Shown here piece after piece: positions 1 to 4,897 of a stretch of DNA of 9,787 nucleotides (the stretch's first letter is position 1; each line of letters opens with the position of its first letter). Position numbers and translations under genes: made by a program. The DNA lies in contig QNYI01000156.1 in assembly GCA_003978805.1 (NCBI GenBank), positions 1 through 9,787 on the forward strand. The letters run 5' to 3'. The notes below the pieces were generated by a model. It searched no databases. It was not told where the DNA came from and saw only the letters and a list, made by a program, of their open reading frames with translations. The DNA comes from Desulfurobacterium sp. GTDB lineage: Bacteria; Aquificota; Aquificia; Desulfurobacteriales; Desulfurobacteriaceae.

Positions 1-94
1 CGGTGGTGGGAGGACGCCCACCCCCTCCATAGATGCCACTCCCCAAAGGGAGTGCCACCAGCCAGCCAGGGCGACTTTCTGGCTTTCACCACCG
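1..94. other. GC-rich cloverleaf-like inverted-repeat block; candidate structured RNA
   Basis: Hand counting gives 64 G/C in bases 1-96, against strongly AT-rich sequence just after it. The ends pair: CGGTGGTG (1-8) with CACCACCG (87-94), 8 bp. Inside are three hairpins: GGAGG 9-13 with CCTCC 24-28; CACTCCC 37-43 with GGGAGTG 48-54, loop CAAA; AGCCAG 64-69 with CTGGCT 79-84, loop of 9. In AT-rich thermophiles such GC islands are often structural RNA genes (known trend). Strand is undecided. On the minus strand a TATACT box lies at 104-99, just before the block, but I see no good -35 to match. It does not show the conserved cores of SRP RNA, tmRNA, RNase P RNA or 5S rRNA. It could instead be a DNA-level structure such as a mobile-element end. 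It may extend left of the window. Confidence 0.4.
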
Positions 95-150
95 CCTAGT
101 ATAAATGATAACCCTTTCTTAGCTTCCCTGCAAATTAACATTACCTAACA

Positions 151-195
151 AATTTCTCAGCTTTTTCTTGAAAGTAAAGAAATAAATGAGAAATT
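151..195. repeat. Imperfect palindrome / hairpin in AT-rich region
   Basis: AATTTCTCA (151-159) is the exact reverse complement of TGAGAAATT (187-195). A second inner helix, TTTCTT (164-169) with AAGAAA (177-182), encloses a 7-base loop. The left arm is also the first copy of the dispersed TTTCTCA repeat. No U-tract follows on either strand in a way that makes a standard terminator, so a protein-binding palindrome or a replication/transposition hairpin is as likely as an RNA hairpin. Confidence 0.45.
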
Positions 196-237
196 CCAGC
201 GAGCAGACCAAAAATTTCTCATCTTTTTCTTGATTTC

Positions 238-277
238 TCCCTTTACCCCCTTTTACGCCCCTTTACGCCTTCTTACG
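238..277. repeat. Four-unit 10-bp tandem repeat, consensus CCCNTTTACG
   Basis: Four consecutive ten-base units can be read: TCCCTTTACC (238-247), CCCTTTTACG (248-257), CCCCTTTACG (258-267) and CCTTCTTACG (268-277). The exact 10-base register places each unit on the same face of the DNA helix. That is the usual geometry for cooperative binding by a small DNA-binding protein, as in partition sites and some operators (known pattern; role here is inferred). The array lies between the second and third copies of the TTTCTCA repeat. Confidence 0.55.
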
Positions 278-341
278 TTTTTCTCAATTTTTTCTTTATC
301 ATTTCTCATCTTTTTCTCTTTTTCTTTACCTTAGAGCTACC

Positions 342-370
342 TTGACAAAGTCCTAGTCTACGCAAAAACT
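342..370 (+). promoter_or_regulatory. Possible promoter for the first small gene
   Basis: A perfect -35 hexamer TTGACA sits at 342-347, with AAAACT 17 bases downstream at 365-370 as a weak -10 (three of six matches). The gene start is at 401 with GGAG at 391-394. The -35 is convincing on its own; the -10 is not, so an activator or another sigma factor may be involved. It lies directly after the repeat array, which could therefore act as its control region. Confidence 0.3.
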
Positions 371-400
371 TTTTAAGTGAACTGTTTTTTGGAGCTGGCC

Positions 401-658
401 ATGAAAGTAATAAAAAACCCTGCCAAAGTTGAAGACAAGGACTTAGCGGAAGCCTATGAAGTAGCTTTACGTTTCTTTAGGGAAAGAGGTTTAAAAGTGA
501 AAGAAGTGAGAATGAGTATTTCCCCTTTTGCTCCTACCCGCCAAAAGAGCATGATAATAGAGATATCTCCATCGTCCCAACACATTGTAGAGCTCGTTCA
601 GCTAAAACAATCCTTACAGAAAGAAGTAGGTAAGAGGGTAGGGATTACCTTAGTTTGA
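401..658 (+). CDS. Small protein, possible degenerate MNT-type nucleotidyltransferase (85 aa)
   Basis: The start is ATG 401, chosen because GGAG (391-394) is correctly spaced; the in-frame GTG at 377 has no such site. The 85-residue product begins MKVIKNPAKVED and has a helix-rich N-terminus, then VKEVRMSISPFAPT, then MIIEISPSSQHIVELVQLKQSLQKEV and a short terminal strand. That order resembles MNT minimal nucleotidyltransferases (helix, GSxxxG strand-loop, DxD strand, 'LVELkeyLEelLGrkVDLV' tail). The catalytic GS and DxD residues are not there: SPFAPT and MIIEI occupy their places. If the relation is real, the protein is catalytically dead. Its convergent neighbour at 737-931 is a close relative. 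Synonymous differences between the two argue that this is a translated gene. Function is not known; no HEPN partner is visible in the window. Confidence 0.7.
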   Translation: MKVIKNPAKVEDKDLAEAYEVALRFFRERGLKVKEVRMSISPFAPTRQKSMIIEISPSSQHIVELVQLKQSLQKEVGKRVGITLV

Positions 659-736
659 AAAATTTGCATTTGGAGAGAGGTTTTAAGGAGTGCCATTTTT
701 CTCAATTTAATAGGTCGGGGTGCTACCGAAGAGTAC

Positions 737-931
737 TTAGACTAAGGAAATGCCTACTTTTTCGCCTACTTTCTCTTGAAGGGTTTGTTCAAGATTAACA
801 AGTTCTACTATACTTTTAGGGGTGGGGGAGATTTCTATAATCATCGCTTTTTGATACGTAGGAGCGAAAGGAGAGATGGCCTTAGCGAAATCTTGGTCTT
901 CAACTTTGGTAAGGTTTTTTATTGCTTCCAT
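737..931 (-). CDS. Shortened paralogue of the 401-658 protein (64 aa)
   Basis: The start is the ATG at 931-929, preceded by the strong site GGGAGGT; reading further upstream would run across the ndk start region and is rejected. The product begins MEAIKNLTKVEDQD and ends VGEKVGISLV. It aligns end to end with the protein at 401-658 at 43 of 64 identical residues, except that 21 residues (Tyr19 to Ser39 of the longer one) are missing as a clean 63-base in-frame deletion. The segment ISPFAPT-x-QK-x-MIIEISP is kept with different codons at most positions, so selection has acted on the protein. If the fold is MNT-like, the deletion removes a helix and a core strand. The gene could be a working short variant or one starting to decay. 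It converges with its paralogue (78 bases between stops) and diverges from ndk. Confidence 0.65.
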   Translation of the reverse strand: MEAIKNLTKVEDQDFAKAISPFAPTYQKAMIIEISPTPKSIVELVNLEQTLQEKVGEKVGISLV

Positions 932-951
932 AGCTACCTCCCTATTTCTGC

Positions 952-980
952 TTGACCCTTTTTGTGAGTTGTAAGATAAT
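952..980 (+). promoter_or_regulatory. Sigma-70-type promoter for ndk
   Basis: TTGACC (952-957) and GATAAT (975-980) are separated by exactly 17 bases, each one mismatch from consensus. Transcription would begin near 987, giving a leader of about 30 bases before the ndk start. The -35 lies close to the divergent small gene that starts at 931. Confidence 0.65.
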
Positions 981-1016
981 TCAAAATCAAATTTATTGAT
1001 TAGGTGGAGGGAAGAT

Positions 1017-1442
1017 ATGGCGGTAGAGAGGACGCTTGTAATCATCAAGCCGGACGCTGTTAAGAAGAACGCTGTAGGCGATATCATCAGGATCTTTCAG
1101 GAAAACGACCTAAAGCTCCTTGCTATAAAAATGGTTCACCTTACAAAGGAGCAGGCTAAAAAGTTCTACATCGTTCACAAGGACAGACCTTTCTACGATG
1201 AGCTTACAGACTTTATGTCCTCTGGTCCCTGTGTTCCTATGGTTCTTGAAGGGGAGAACGCTATTGCAAGGGTAAGGGAAATTATCGGAGCTACAGACCC
1301 GGCCAAGGCTGCTGAGGGAACTATCAGGAAGAAGTACGGAACGGACGTAGGTAGAAACGCCGTTCACGCTTCTGACTCTCCTGAGTCTGCTGCTTATGAG
1401 ATTCCTTTCTTCTTTAACCAGCTTGAAATCCACGAGCAGTAA
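1017..1442 (+). CDS. ndk: Nucleoside diphosphate kinase
   Basis: This cytosolic enzyme moves the gamma phosphate from ATP to nucleoside diphosphates through a phosphohistidine, balancing NTP and dNTP pools. The 141-residue length is typical of the family. Visible hallmarks are RTLVIIKPDAV at 5-15, the Arg/Tyr region around HKDRPFYDEL (54-63), and the active-site motif NAVHASDSPESA with His117 as the phosphorylated residue. The start is ATG 1017 with GGAGG (1006-1010) six bases upstream; an in-frame TTG at 996 would place this ribosome site inside the coding region and is rejected. The gene has its own promoter and a hairpin terminator, so it is probably a single-gene unit, although some readthrough into the next operon is possible. 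Confidence 0.97.
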   Translation: MAVERTLVIIKPDAVKKNAVGDIIRIFQENDLKLLAIKMVHLTKEQAKKFYIVHKDRPFYDELTDFMSSGPCVPMVLEGENAIARVREIIGATDPAKAAEGTIRKKYGTDVGRNAVHASDSPESAAYEIPFFFNQLEIHEQ

Positions 1443-1445
1443 GGT

Positions 1446-1468
1446 AGGGGGAGCTCCCTCCCCTTTTT
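1446..1468 (+). terminator. Rho-independent terminator after ndk
   Basis: AGGGG (1446-1450) pairs with CCCCT (1460-1464) around a 9-base loop, followed at once by a run of T (1464-1468). It starts four bases after the ndk stop codon. The stem is short but GC-rich. The next gene begins only 20 bases later without an obvious promoter between, so this may be a leaky terminator that lowers rather than blocks downstream expression. Confidence 0.65.
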
Positions 1469-1487
1469 AACTTTATAGGGAGATTGG

Positions 1488-2318
1488 ATGGACGATAGTT
1501 TCAGTATTTTAGGCTTAATCGCTGAAGAACCCTGTGAAGTAGCTAAGGAGAGGGGAGAGGAATTAGAGGTTAGGCACTTTGTATTTGAGGATCTTTTAGA
1601 TACCCAAGAAAAGTTAGTGTGTAATTTCCTTAAAGTTGATGAACTCTTTGGCGTTTACCACTACCTTTTAAGAAAGGAATCTAAGTCAATCTTTTCAAGG
1701 AAAGAAGAACTCTCCCTCGGCTGTTACTTAGCTTACCGAGGTGGAAGTCTCTTTACCTTTGAGGACTTTAACTTTAAAATTCAATCCTTAGAAGAGTTTT
1801 CCCTTCTTGTTGAAGCTGTGGAGATTTCCTCCGGTAACAGCTTCTTCTTTGAGCTCTGCAACCTGTGTGAACTTCCGGAGAGAACTCCTCAGGAGCAGGA
1901 AGTTCTTTTAACTCTTTATGCAACTTCGGTTAAAAAGCTCCCGCCTCCCTTTCATTTTGATCAAATAGCCGATGAGAACAGGGAAATTCTGAAGCTTGCT
2001 ATTAGGGGAAACGAGAAGGCTACTGAGAAGCTTGAAAGGGAGCTCGGGGAGAGGGAAACTGAGAGGTTACTGGCAGAGTTTAAGTCCCGTCCGGAAGACC
2101 TTTTTGATACCTGTATATTTTCTATACAAAATACCTATTCTATCATAGGGATAGTGACATCTATTAAGGAAGTAGCTTTTATTGGTAGACCCCTTTACTC
2201 GGTTGGACTTCTTTCTGAAGAGATGAACTTTACCGTTCTTGTTCCGTCTTCTACCGGTATAGCCGATGGTGATAGAATAGAAGTAACGGGTAAAATGTAC
2301 GGCGTTGCCCTTTCTTGA
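1488..2318 (+). CDS. Protein of unknown function, possibly DUF3881 (276 aa)
   Basis: The start is ATG 1488 with GGGAG at 1478-1482. The product is acidic and soluble-looking, with no signal peptide or membrane segment. A mixed N-terminal part (1-150) is followed by a helical stretch (160-200, [23 protein letters not shown]). The C-terminal 70 residues are beta-rich ([50 protein letters not shown]), like an OB-fold barrel. From memory, the order 'R-G-[N/D]-E-x-A-[T/I]-E...EDLFDT/S...YSV-G...L-T/N-F' resembles the DUF3881 family, whose function is not known; I cannot confirm this without a profile search. Cys residues at 16, 45, 124 and 127 (C-N-L-C) are notable but do not form a clear metal site. 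It is the first gene of the four-gene + run, 23 bases before the FAH-fold gene. Confidence 0.75.
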   Translation: MDDSFSILGLIAEEPCEVAKERGEELEVRHFVFEDLLDTQEKLVCNFLKVDELFGVYHYLLRKESKSIFSRKEELSLGCYLAYRGGSLFTFEDFNFKIQSLEEFSLLVEAVEISSGNSFFFELCNLCELPERTPQEQEVLLTLYATSVKKLPPPFHFDQIADENREILKLAIRGNEKATEKLERELGERETERLLAEFKSRPEDLFDTCIFSIQNTYSIIGIVTSIKEVAFIGRPLYSVGLLSEEMNFTVLVPSSTGIADGDRIEVTGKMYGVALS

Positions 2319-2340
2319 AAACCTAACGGGAGGAAGGATA

Positions 2341-3117
2341 TTGAAGATAGGCAGGTTTAAAGCGGGAGAGAGAACCATCTTCGGTTTAGTAAAAGGCATA
2401 GAGATAGTGCCTTTGAAGGAGACAAAAGTTTCGGAGCTCATGGAAAGCGTTACTCCTACCGACGAAGTTTTAACCTTTAAAGACGTTAAGTTTCTCTCAC
2501 CGACGAGGCCTACAAAGATAGTGGCCGTTGGGCTTAACTACAAAGCCCATGCTGAAGAGATGGGGAAACCGTTGCCAGAAGAACCTCTTCTCTTTATGAA
2601 GCCCTCAACGGCCGTCATTGCCAATAAGATGAGGATTGTTCTTCCTAAGATGTCAGAAAGGGTTGATTACGAGGGGGAGCTGGCGGTAGTTATAGGTAGG
2701 AGGTGTAGGAAGGTCTCTCCGGAGGAAGCTAAGGATTACATTCTCGGCTACTCCTGTTTTAACGATGTGACTGCAAGGGATCTACAGCAGAAGGATGTTC
2801 AGTATACTCGCGCAAAGTCTTTTGATACTTTTGCTCCTTATGGCCCTTGGCTTGCGACTGACGTTGACCCCACAGACCTTAAAATCGTAACCAGAGTGAA
2901 CGGAGAGGTAAAGCAGGAGGGAAGCACGGCGGATATGATTTTCTCGCCCTTTGAACTTGTTTCATTCGTCTCGCAAGTAATGACTTTACTTCCCGGGGAC
3001 GTGATAGCAACCGGCACTCCGCCGGGGGTTGGTCCTTTAAGTGCAGGTGATAGGGTTGAGGTTGAAATAGAGCGGATAGGAACACTAATAAACTACGTTG
3101 TAGCTGAAGGAGGGTAG
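2341..3117 (+). CDS. Fumarylacetoacetate hydrolase-fold family enzyme
   Basis: Enzymes of this fold use a divalent metal to hydrolyse, decarboxylate or isomerise 2-keto acids (acylpyruvates, oxaloacetate, 2-hydroxy-dienedioates). The 258-residue protein has a short N-terminal domain (1-50) and the catalytic domain from about 55. Visible signatures are [13 protein letters not shown] (63-75), FMKPSTAVI (85-93), the metal ligands Glu111 and Glu113 in [11 protein letters not shown] with Asp142 in FNDVTARD, Lys159 in [14 protein letters not shown], and the loop [15 protein letters not shown]. The start is taken as TTG 2341 because GGGAGG (2328-2333) lies seven bases before it; a TTG at 2305 inside the previous gene lacks such a site. 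The exact substrate cannot be read from sequence; acylpyruvase or oxaloacetate tautomerase activity, as in the FAHD1 group, is plausible. It is followed after one base by the rhodanese gene. Confidence 0.92.
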   Translation: MKIGRFKAGERTIFGLVKGIEIVPLKETKVSELMESVTPTDEVLTFKDVKFLSPTRPTKIVAVGLNYKAHAEEMGKPLPEEPLLFMKPSTAVIANKMRIVLPKMSERVDYEGELAVVIGRRCRKVSPEEAKDYILGYSCFNDVTARDLQQKDVQYTRAKSFDTFAPYGPWLATDVDPTDLKIVTRVNGEVKQEGSTADMIFSPFELVSFVSQVMTLLPGDVIATGTPPGVGPLSAGDRVEVEIERIGTLINYVVAEGG

Positions 3118-3118
3118 G

Positions 3119-3502
3119 ATGCTGAAAGAGCGTATAAAGAAGATGGATCTTGACTATTTCGCATCGGGAGGACCTAAGATACAGCTTGACGCCTTTTTGG
3201 AACTCTGGAAAAAGGGTGAGGCTATACTCCTTGACGTGAGGTTTGAGGAGGAGGTAGAGCTCTTTAAAGTCGGTTTCGGGATGAACATTCCTCTCTATAA
3301 GCTCCCGGAAAGTTTGGAGAAGCTACCCAAGGATAAACTTATAGTTACCTTCTGCCCTGAGAAGGTCAGGGCTACCTTAGCCTATTCCTACCTTGTAAGT
3401 GAGGGTTTTGAGAATGTGAAAGTTCTTGCGGCTTCTCCCTCAGATATAATTGCTAAGGTTAAGCCGGGGTTTGTCAAGAAGTTAAAGGAGGAGAGGGAGT
3501 GA
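3119..3502 (+). CDS. Rhodanese-like sulfurtransferase, single domain
   Basis: Rhodanese domains carry a persulfide on an active-site Cys and pass sulfane sulfur to thiols or biosynthetic enzymes. The 127-residue protein shows the domain entry at IQLDAFLELWKKGEAILLDVRFEEEVE (21-47), the strand KDKLIVTFC, and the six-residue active-site loop C79-PEKV-R84 followed by a helix (ATLAYSYLVSEGF) and the strand NVKVLAAS. The loop fits C-x4-R but lacks the usual small Gly/Ser residues, so substrate preference may differ. AAGGAGG (3107-3113) precedes ATG 3119. It lies one base after the FAH-fold gene and overlaps the next gene by four bases, so translation is coupled. No signal peptide; cytosolic. Confidence 0.88.
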   Translation: MLKERIKKMDLDYFASGGPKIQLDAFLELWKKGEAILLDVRFEEEVELFKVGFGMNIPLYKLPESLEKLPKDKLIVTFCPEKVRATLAYSYLVSEGFENVKVLAASPSDIIAKVKPGFVKKLKEERE

Positions 3503-4080
3503 AGGTTCTTGCGATAAACGGCTCTCACAGGAAGGGTTCTACGCTTATTCTGCTGAAAGAAGCCCTAAAAGAGCTCTCTGAGTTTGAAACGGAAGTTATC
3601 TCCCTCTGCGATTACAGGCTTGAGTACTGTAAGGTCTGCAATGCCTGCAAGAAAAACGGTGGCATTTGCGTCGTTAATGACGGCTATCAGGAGATAGGGA
3701 AAAAAATGAAGGAAGCCGATGCCATCATCGTCGGTTCTCCCGTCTATTTCGGCTCAATAACTGGGATGCTGAAAACCCTCTTTGATAGGTCAAGGACTTT
3801 AAGGGTTAACTGGGAGCTTAAGGATAAGGTGTGTGCGGCCATAGCCGTAGGGGCTACGCGGCACGGAGGGCAGGAGCATACCTTGCAGGCGATTCACGCT
3901 TGGGCTCTTATTCACGGGATGATTCTTGTTGCTGACTCTGACCCGACTGCCCACTTTGGAGGAGCTGCGGTAGCAAAGCAGGTTAACGATGAGTTTAAGA
4001 TTGACGAGTGGGGGCTTGAAACTGCGAGGAGCGTTGGAAGGAGGGTGAGGGAGGTTCTTAAAGCTATTAAAGGCAAGTAG
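3499..4080 (+). CDS. Iron-sulfur flavoprotein / NADPH-dependent FMN reductase-like protein
   Basis: This is a flavodoxin-fold redox protein of 193 residues. The FMN phosphate loop is NGSHRKGST (7-15), and the second flavin contact is GSPVYFGSITGMLKTLFDR (79-97). Between them is the cluster C44-x2-C47-x2-C50-x6-C57, close to the compact cysteine motif that binds a [4Fe-4S] cluster in the Isf family of archaea and anaerobic bacteria. Members move electrons from ferredoxin or NAD(P)H to oxidants such as O2/H2O2 or unknown acceptors; the acceptor here is not known. The GTG start at 3499 overlaps the rhodanese stop (GTGA). Linkage to a rhodanese suggests a role in sulfur or oxidative-stress chemistry (inference). 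The gene ends inside a terminator stem. Confidence 0.88.
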   Translation: MKVLAINGSHRKGSTLILLKEALKELSEFETEVISLCDYRLEYCKVCNACKKNGGICVVNDGYQEIGKKMKEADAIIVGSPVYFGSITGMLKTLFDRSRTLRVNWELKDKVCAAIAVGATRHGGQEHTLQAIHAWALIHGMILVADSDPTAHFGGAAVAKQVNDEFKIDEWGLETARSVGRRVREVLKAIKGK

Positions 4081-4103
4081 GGGCTTTTGCCCCTTATTTT
4101 ATT
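4080..4103 (+). terminator. Hairpin terminator at the convergent junction
   Basis: GGGGC (4080-4084) and GCCCC (4089-4093) form a 5-bp stem with a TTTT loop, followed by TTATTTTATT. The first base of the stem is the last base of the flavoprotein stop codon, and the tail overlaps the last codons of the opposing permease gene. On the minus strand the stem is not followed by a U-run, so it serves mainly the + operon. Confidence 0.75.
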
Positions 4104-4897
4104 GCTGAAAGTAGGAATATCAGGAAGGAAATAAGTGTAATTGCCGCTCCTGAAGGGATGTCAAGGGTGAATGAGAGGAGAATTCCGAGGAAGGAGGAGG
4201 TAAAGCCGAAAGTTACCGAGAAGAAGAAGAACTCGCCGTAGCTCCTTGAGAACCTGTAAGCTGACGCTGCCGGCATAACGAGGAGGGAGAAAACGAGGAG
4301 AGCTCCCACTGCCTTAATTGAAAGGGTTACGACCAGAGATATGAGAATTGTGGCCGAGAAAGTTATGAGCTCTACGTTGTAGCCGGAGGCCTTGGCTATA
4401 TCCTTGCTGAAAGTCACTATGTAAACTTCCCTCCAGAAGAAAAGGTAAAAGAGGAAGGTTAGGAGAGTTGCAGTACTTAAGAGGATTAAATCTAAGGTGC
4501 TTGCGCTTAGGGGACTTCCAAAAAGGTAGGATAGCGCTTCAGAGCCGTAGCTACTGGAAAAGCTTAAGAAGACTACAGCAAGTCCCATACTCACGGCAAA
4601 GAGAACGCCGATTGTGACGTCGTAGTGGACTGCCTTTTTAGAACTAAAGTACCACAGGGCTATCCCGGCGGCTGCTGAAAAGAGGAAAGCCCAGAGGATA
4701 GGGGAGCTCCCTACCAAAAGGCCAAAGGCGACTCCGGCAAAGGCAACGTGGGAGAGGCCAGCTCCTATAAAAGCCATTTTTCTCAGGATAACGTAAGTTC
4801 CTACTGCAGAGCAGGTGATACCGGTTAGGATGGCAGATATTACGGCCTTTATGCCAAAGCCGTACTGAAGGTAGGTGAGTGGGTTGGTTAATTCCAT
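4094..4897 (-). CDS. ABC-3 family metal ABC transporter permease (ZnuB/MntB/TroC-like)
   Basis: Membrane subunit of an importer for Zn, Mn or Fe. The 267-residue protein has about eight hydrophobic helices. Family signatures are RKMAFIGAGLSHVAFAGVAFG (39-59), IKAVGALLVFSLLVMPAASA (194-213, the coupling region to the ATPase), and DIPSGAAITL (246-255). Length is normal. The ATG at 4897 shares its first base with the stop of the upstream SPFH gene (TAATG), so translation is coupled and no separate promoter is expected. No ATPase or substrate-binding protein occurs next to it in the window, so its partners must be elsewhere. The metal cannot be told from sequence. Confidence 0.92.
   Translation of the reverse strand: MELTNPLTYLQYGFGIKAVISAILTGITCSAVGTYVILRKMAFIGAGLSHVAFAGVAFGLLVGSSPILWAFLFSAAAGIALWYFSSKKAVHYDVTIGVLFAVSMGLAVVFLSFSSSYGSEALSYLFGSPLSASTLDLILLSTATLLTFLFYLFFWREVYIVTFSKDIAKASGYNVELITFSATILISLVVTLSIKAVGALLVFSLLVMPAASAYRFSRSYGEFFFFSVTFGFTSSFLGILLSFTLDIPSGAAITLISFLIFLLSAIK

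Larger units (their letters stand above)
151..320. repeat. Dispersed 21-base repeat with TTTCTCA core in a polypyrimidine tract
   Basis: Copies with core TTTCTCA begin at 153, 215, 280 and 302, with an inverted core at 187-193. The first two full copies (151-171 and 213-233) match at 20 of 21 positions. The copies at 278-298 and 300-320 match the second at about 16 and 17 of 21. Core-to-core spacings are 62, 65 and 22 bases, close to whole helical turns. Bases 231-330 are about 85% pyrimidine on the + strand. A further core lies at 698-704, between the two small genes. The layout recalls iterons or operator arrays; function is unknown. Confidence 0.55.

Noticed and set aside
1..96. SRP RNA, tmRNA, RNase P RNA, 5S rRNA or common riboswitch
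   Set aside because: None of their conserved cores (for example the RNase P GAGGAAAGUCC region or the SRP GGAAG loop) is present on either strand.
1..144. Open minus-strand frame from an ATG near 144 running to the window edge through the GC block
   Set aside because: No ribosome binding site, composition dictated by the paired GC structure, and no recognisable protein motif; probably an accident of the stems, although the left edge prevents certainty.
151..320. CRISPR array
   Set aside because: Repeats are pyrimidine-biased, imperfect and unevenly spaced (62, 65, 22), without uniform spacers.
377..400. GTG start for the first small gene
   Set aside because: ATG 401 has a correctly placed GGAG, and its paralogue starts at the equivalent position.
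932..1087. N-terminal extension of the second small gene into ndk
   Set aside because: The ATG at 931 has a near-perfect ribosome site and lines up with the paralogue; the extension is antisense to the ndk promoter and start.
1110..1433. Antisense frame over ndk
   Set aside because: Shadow of a highly conserved gene; no start signal or recognisable product.
2067..2441. Antisense frame over the junction of the first two genes of the + operon
   Set aside because: Basic, low-complexity translation typical of a shadow frame; crosses two genes.
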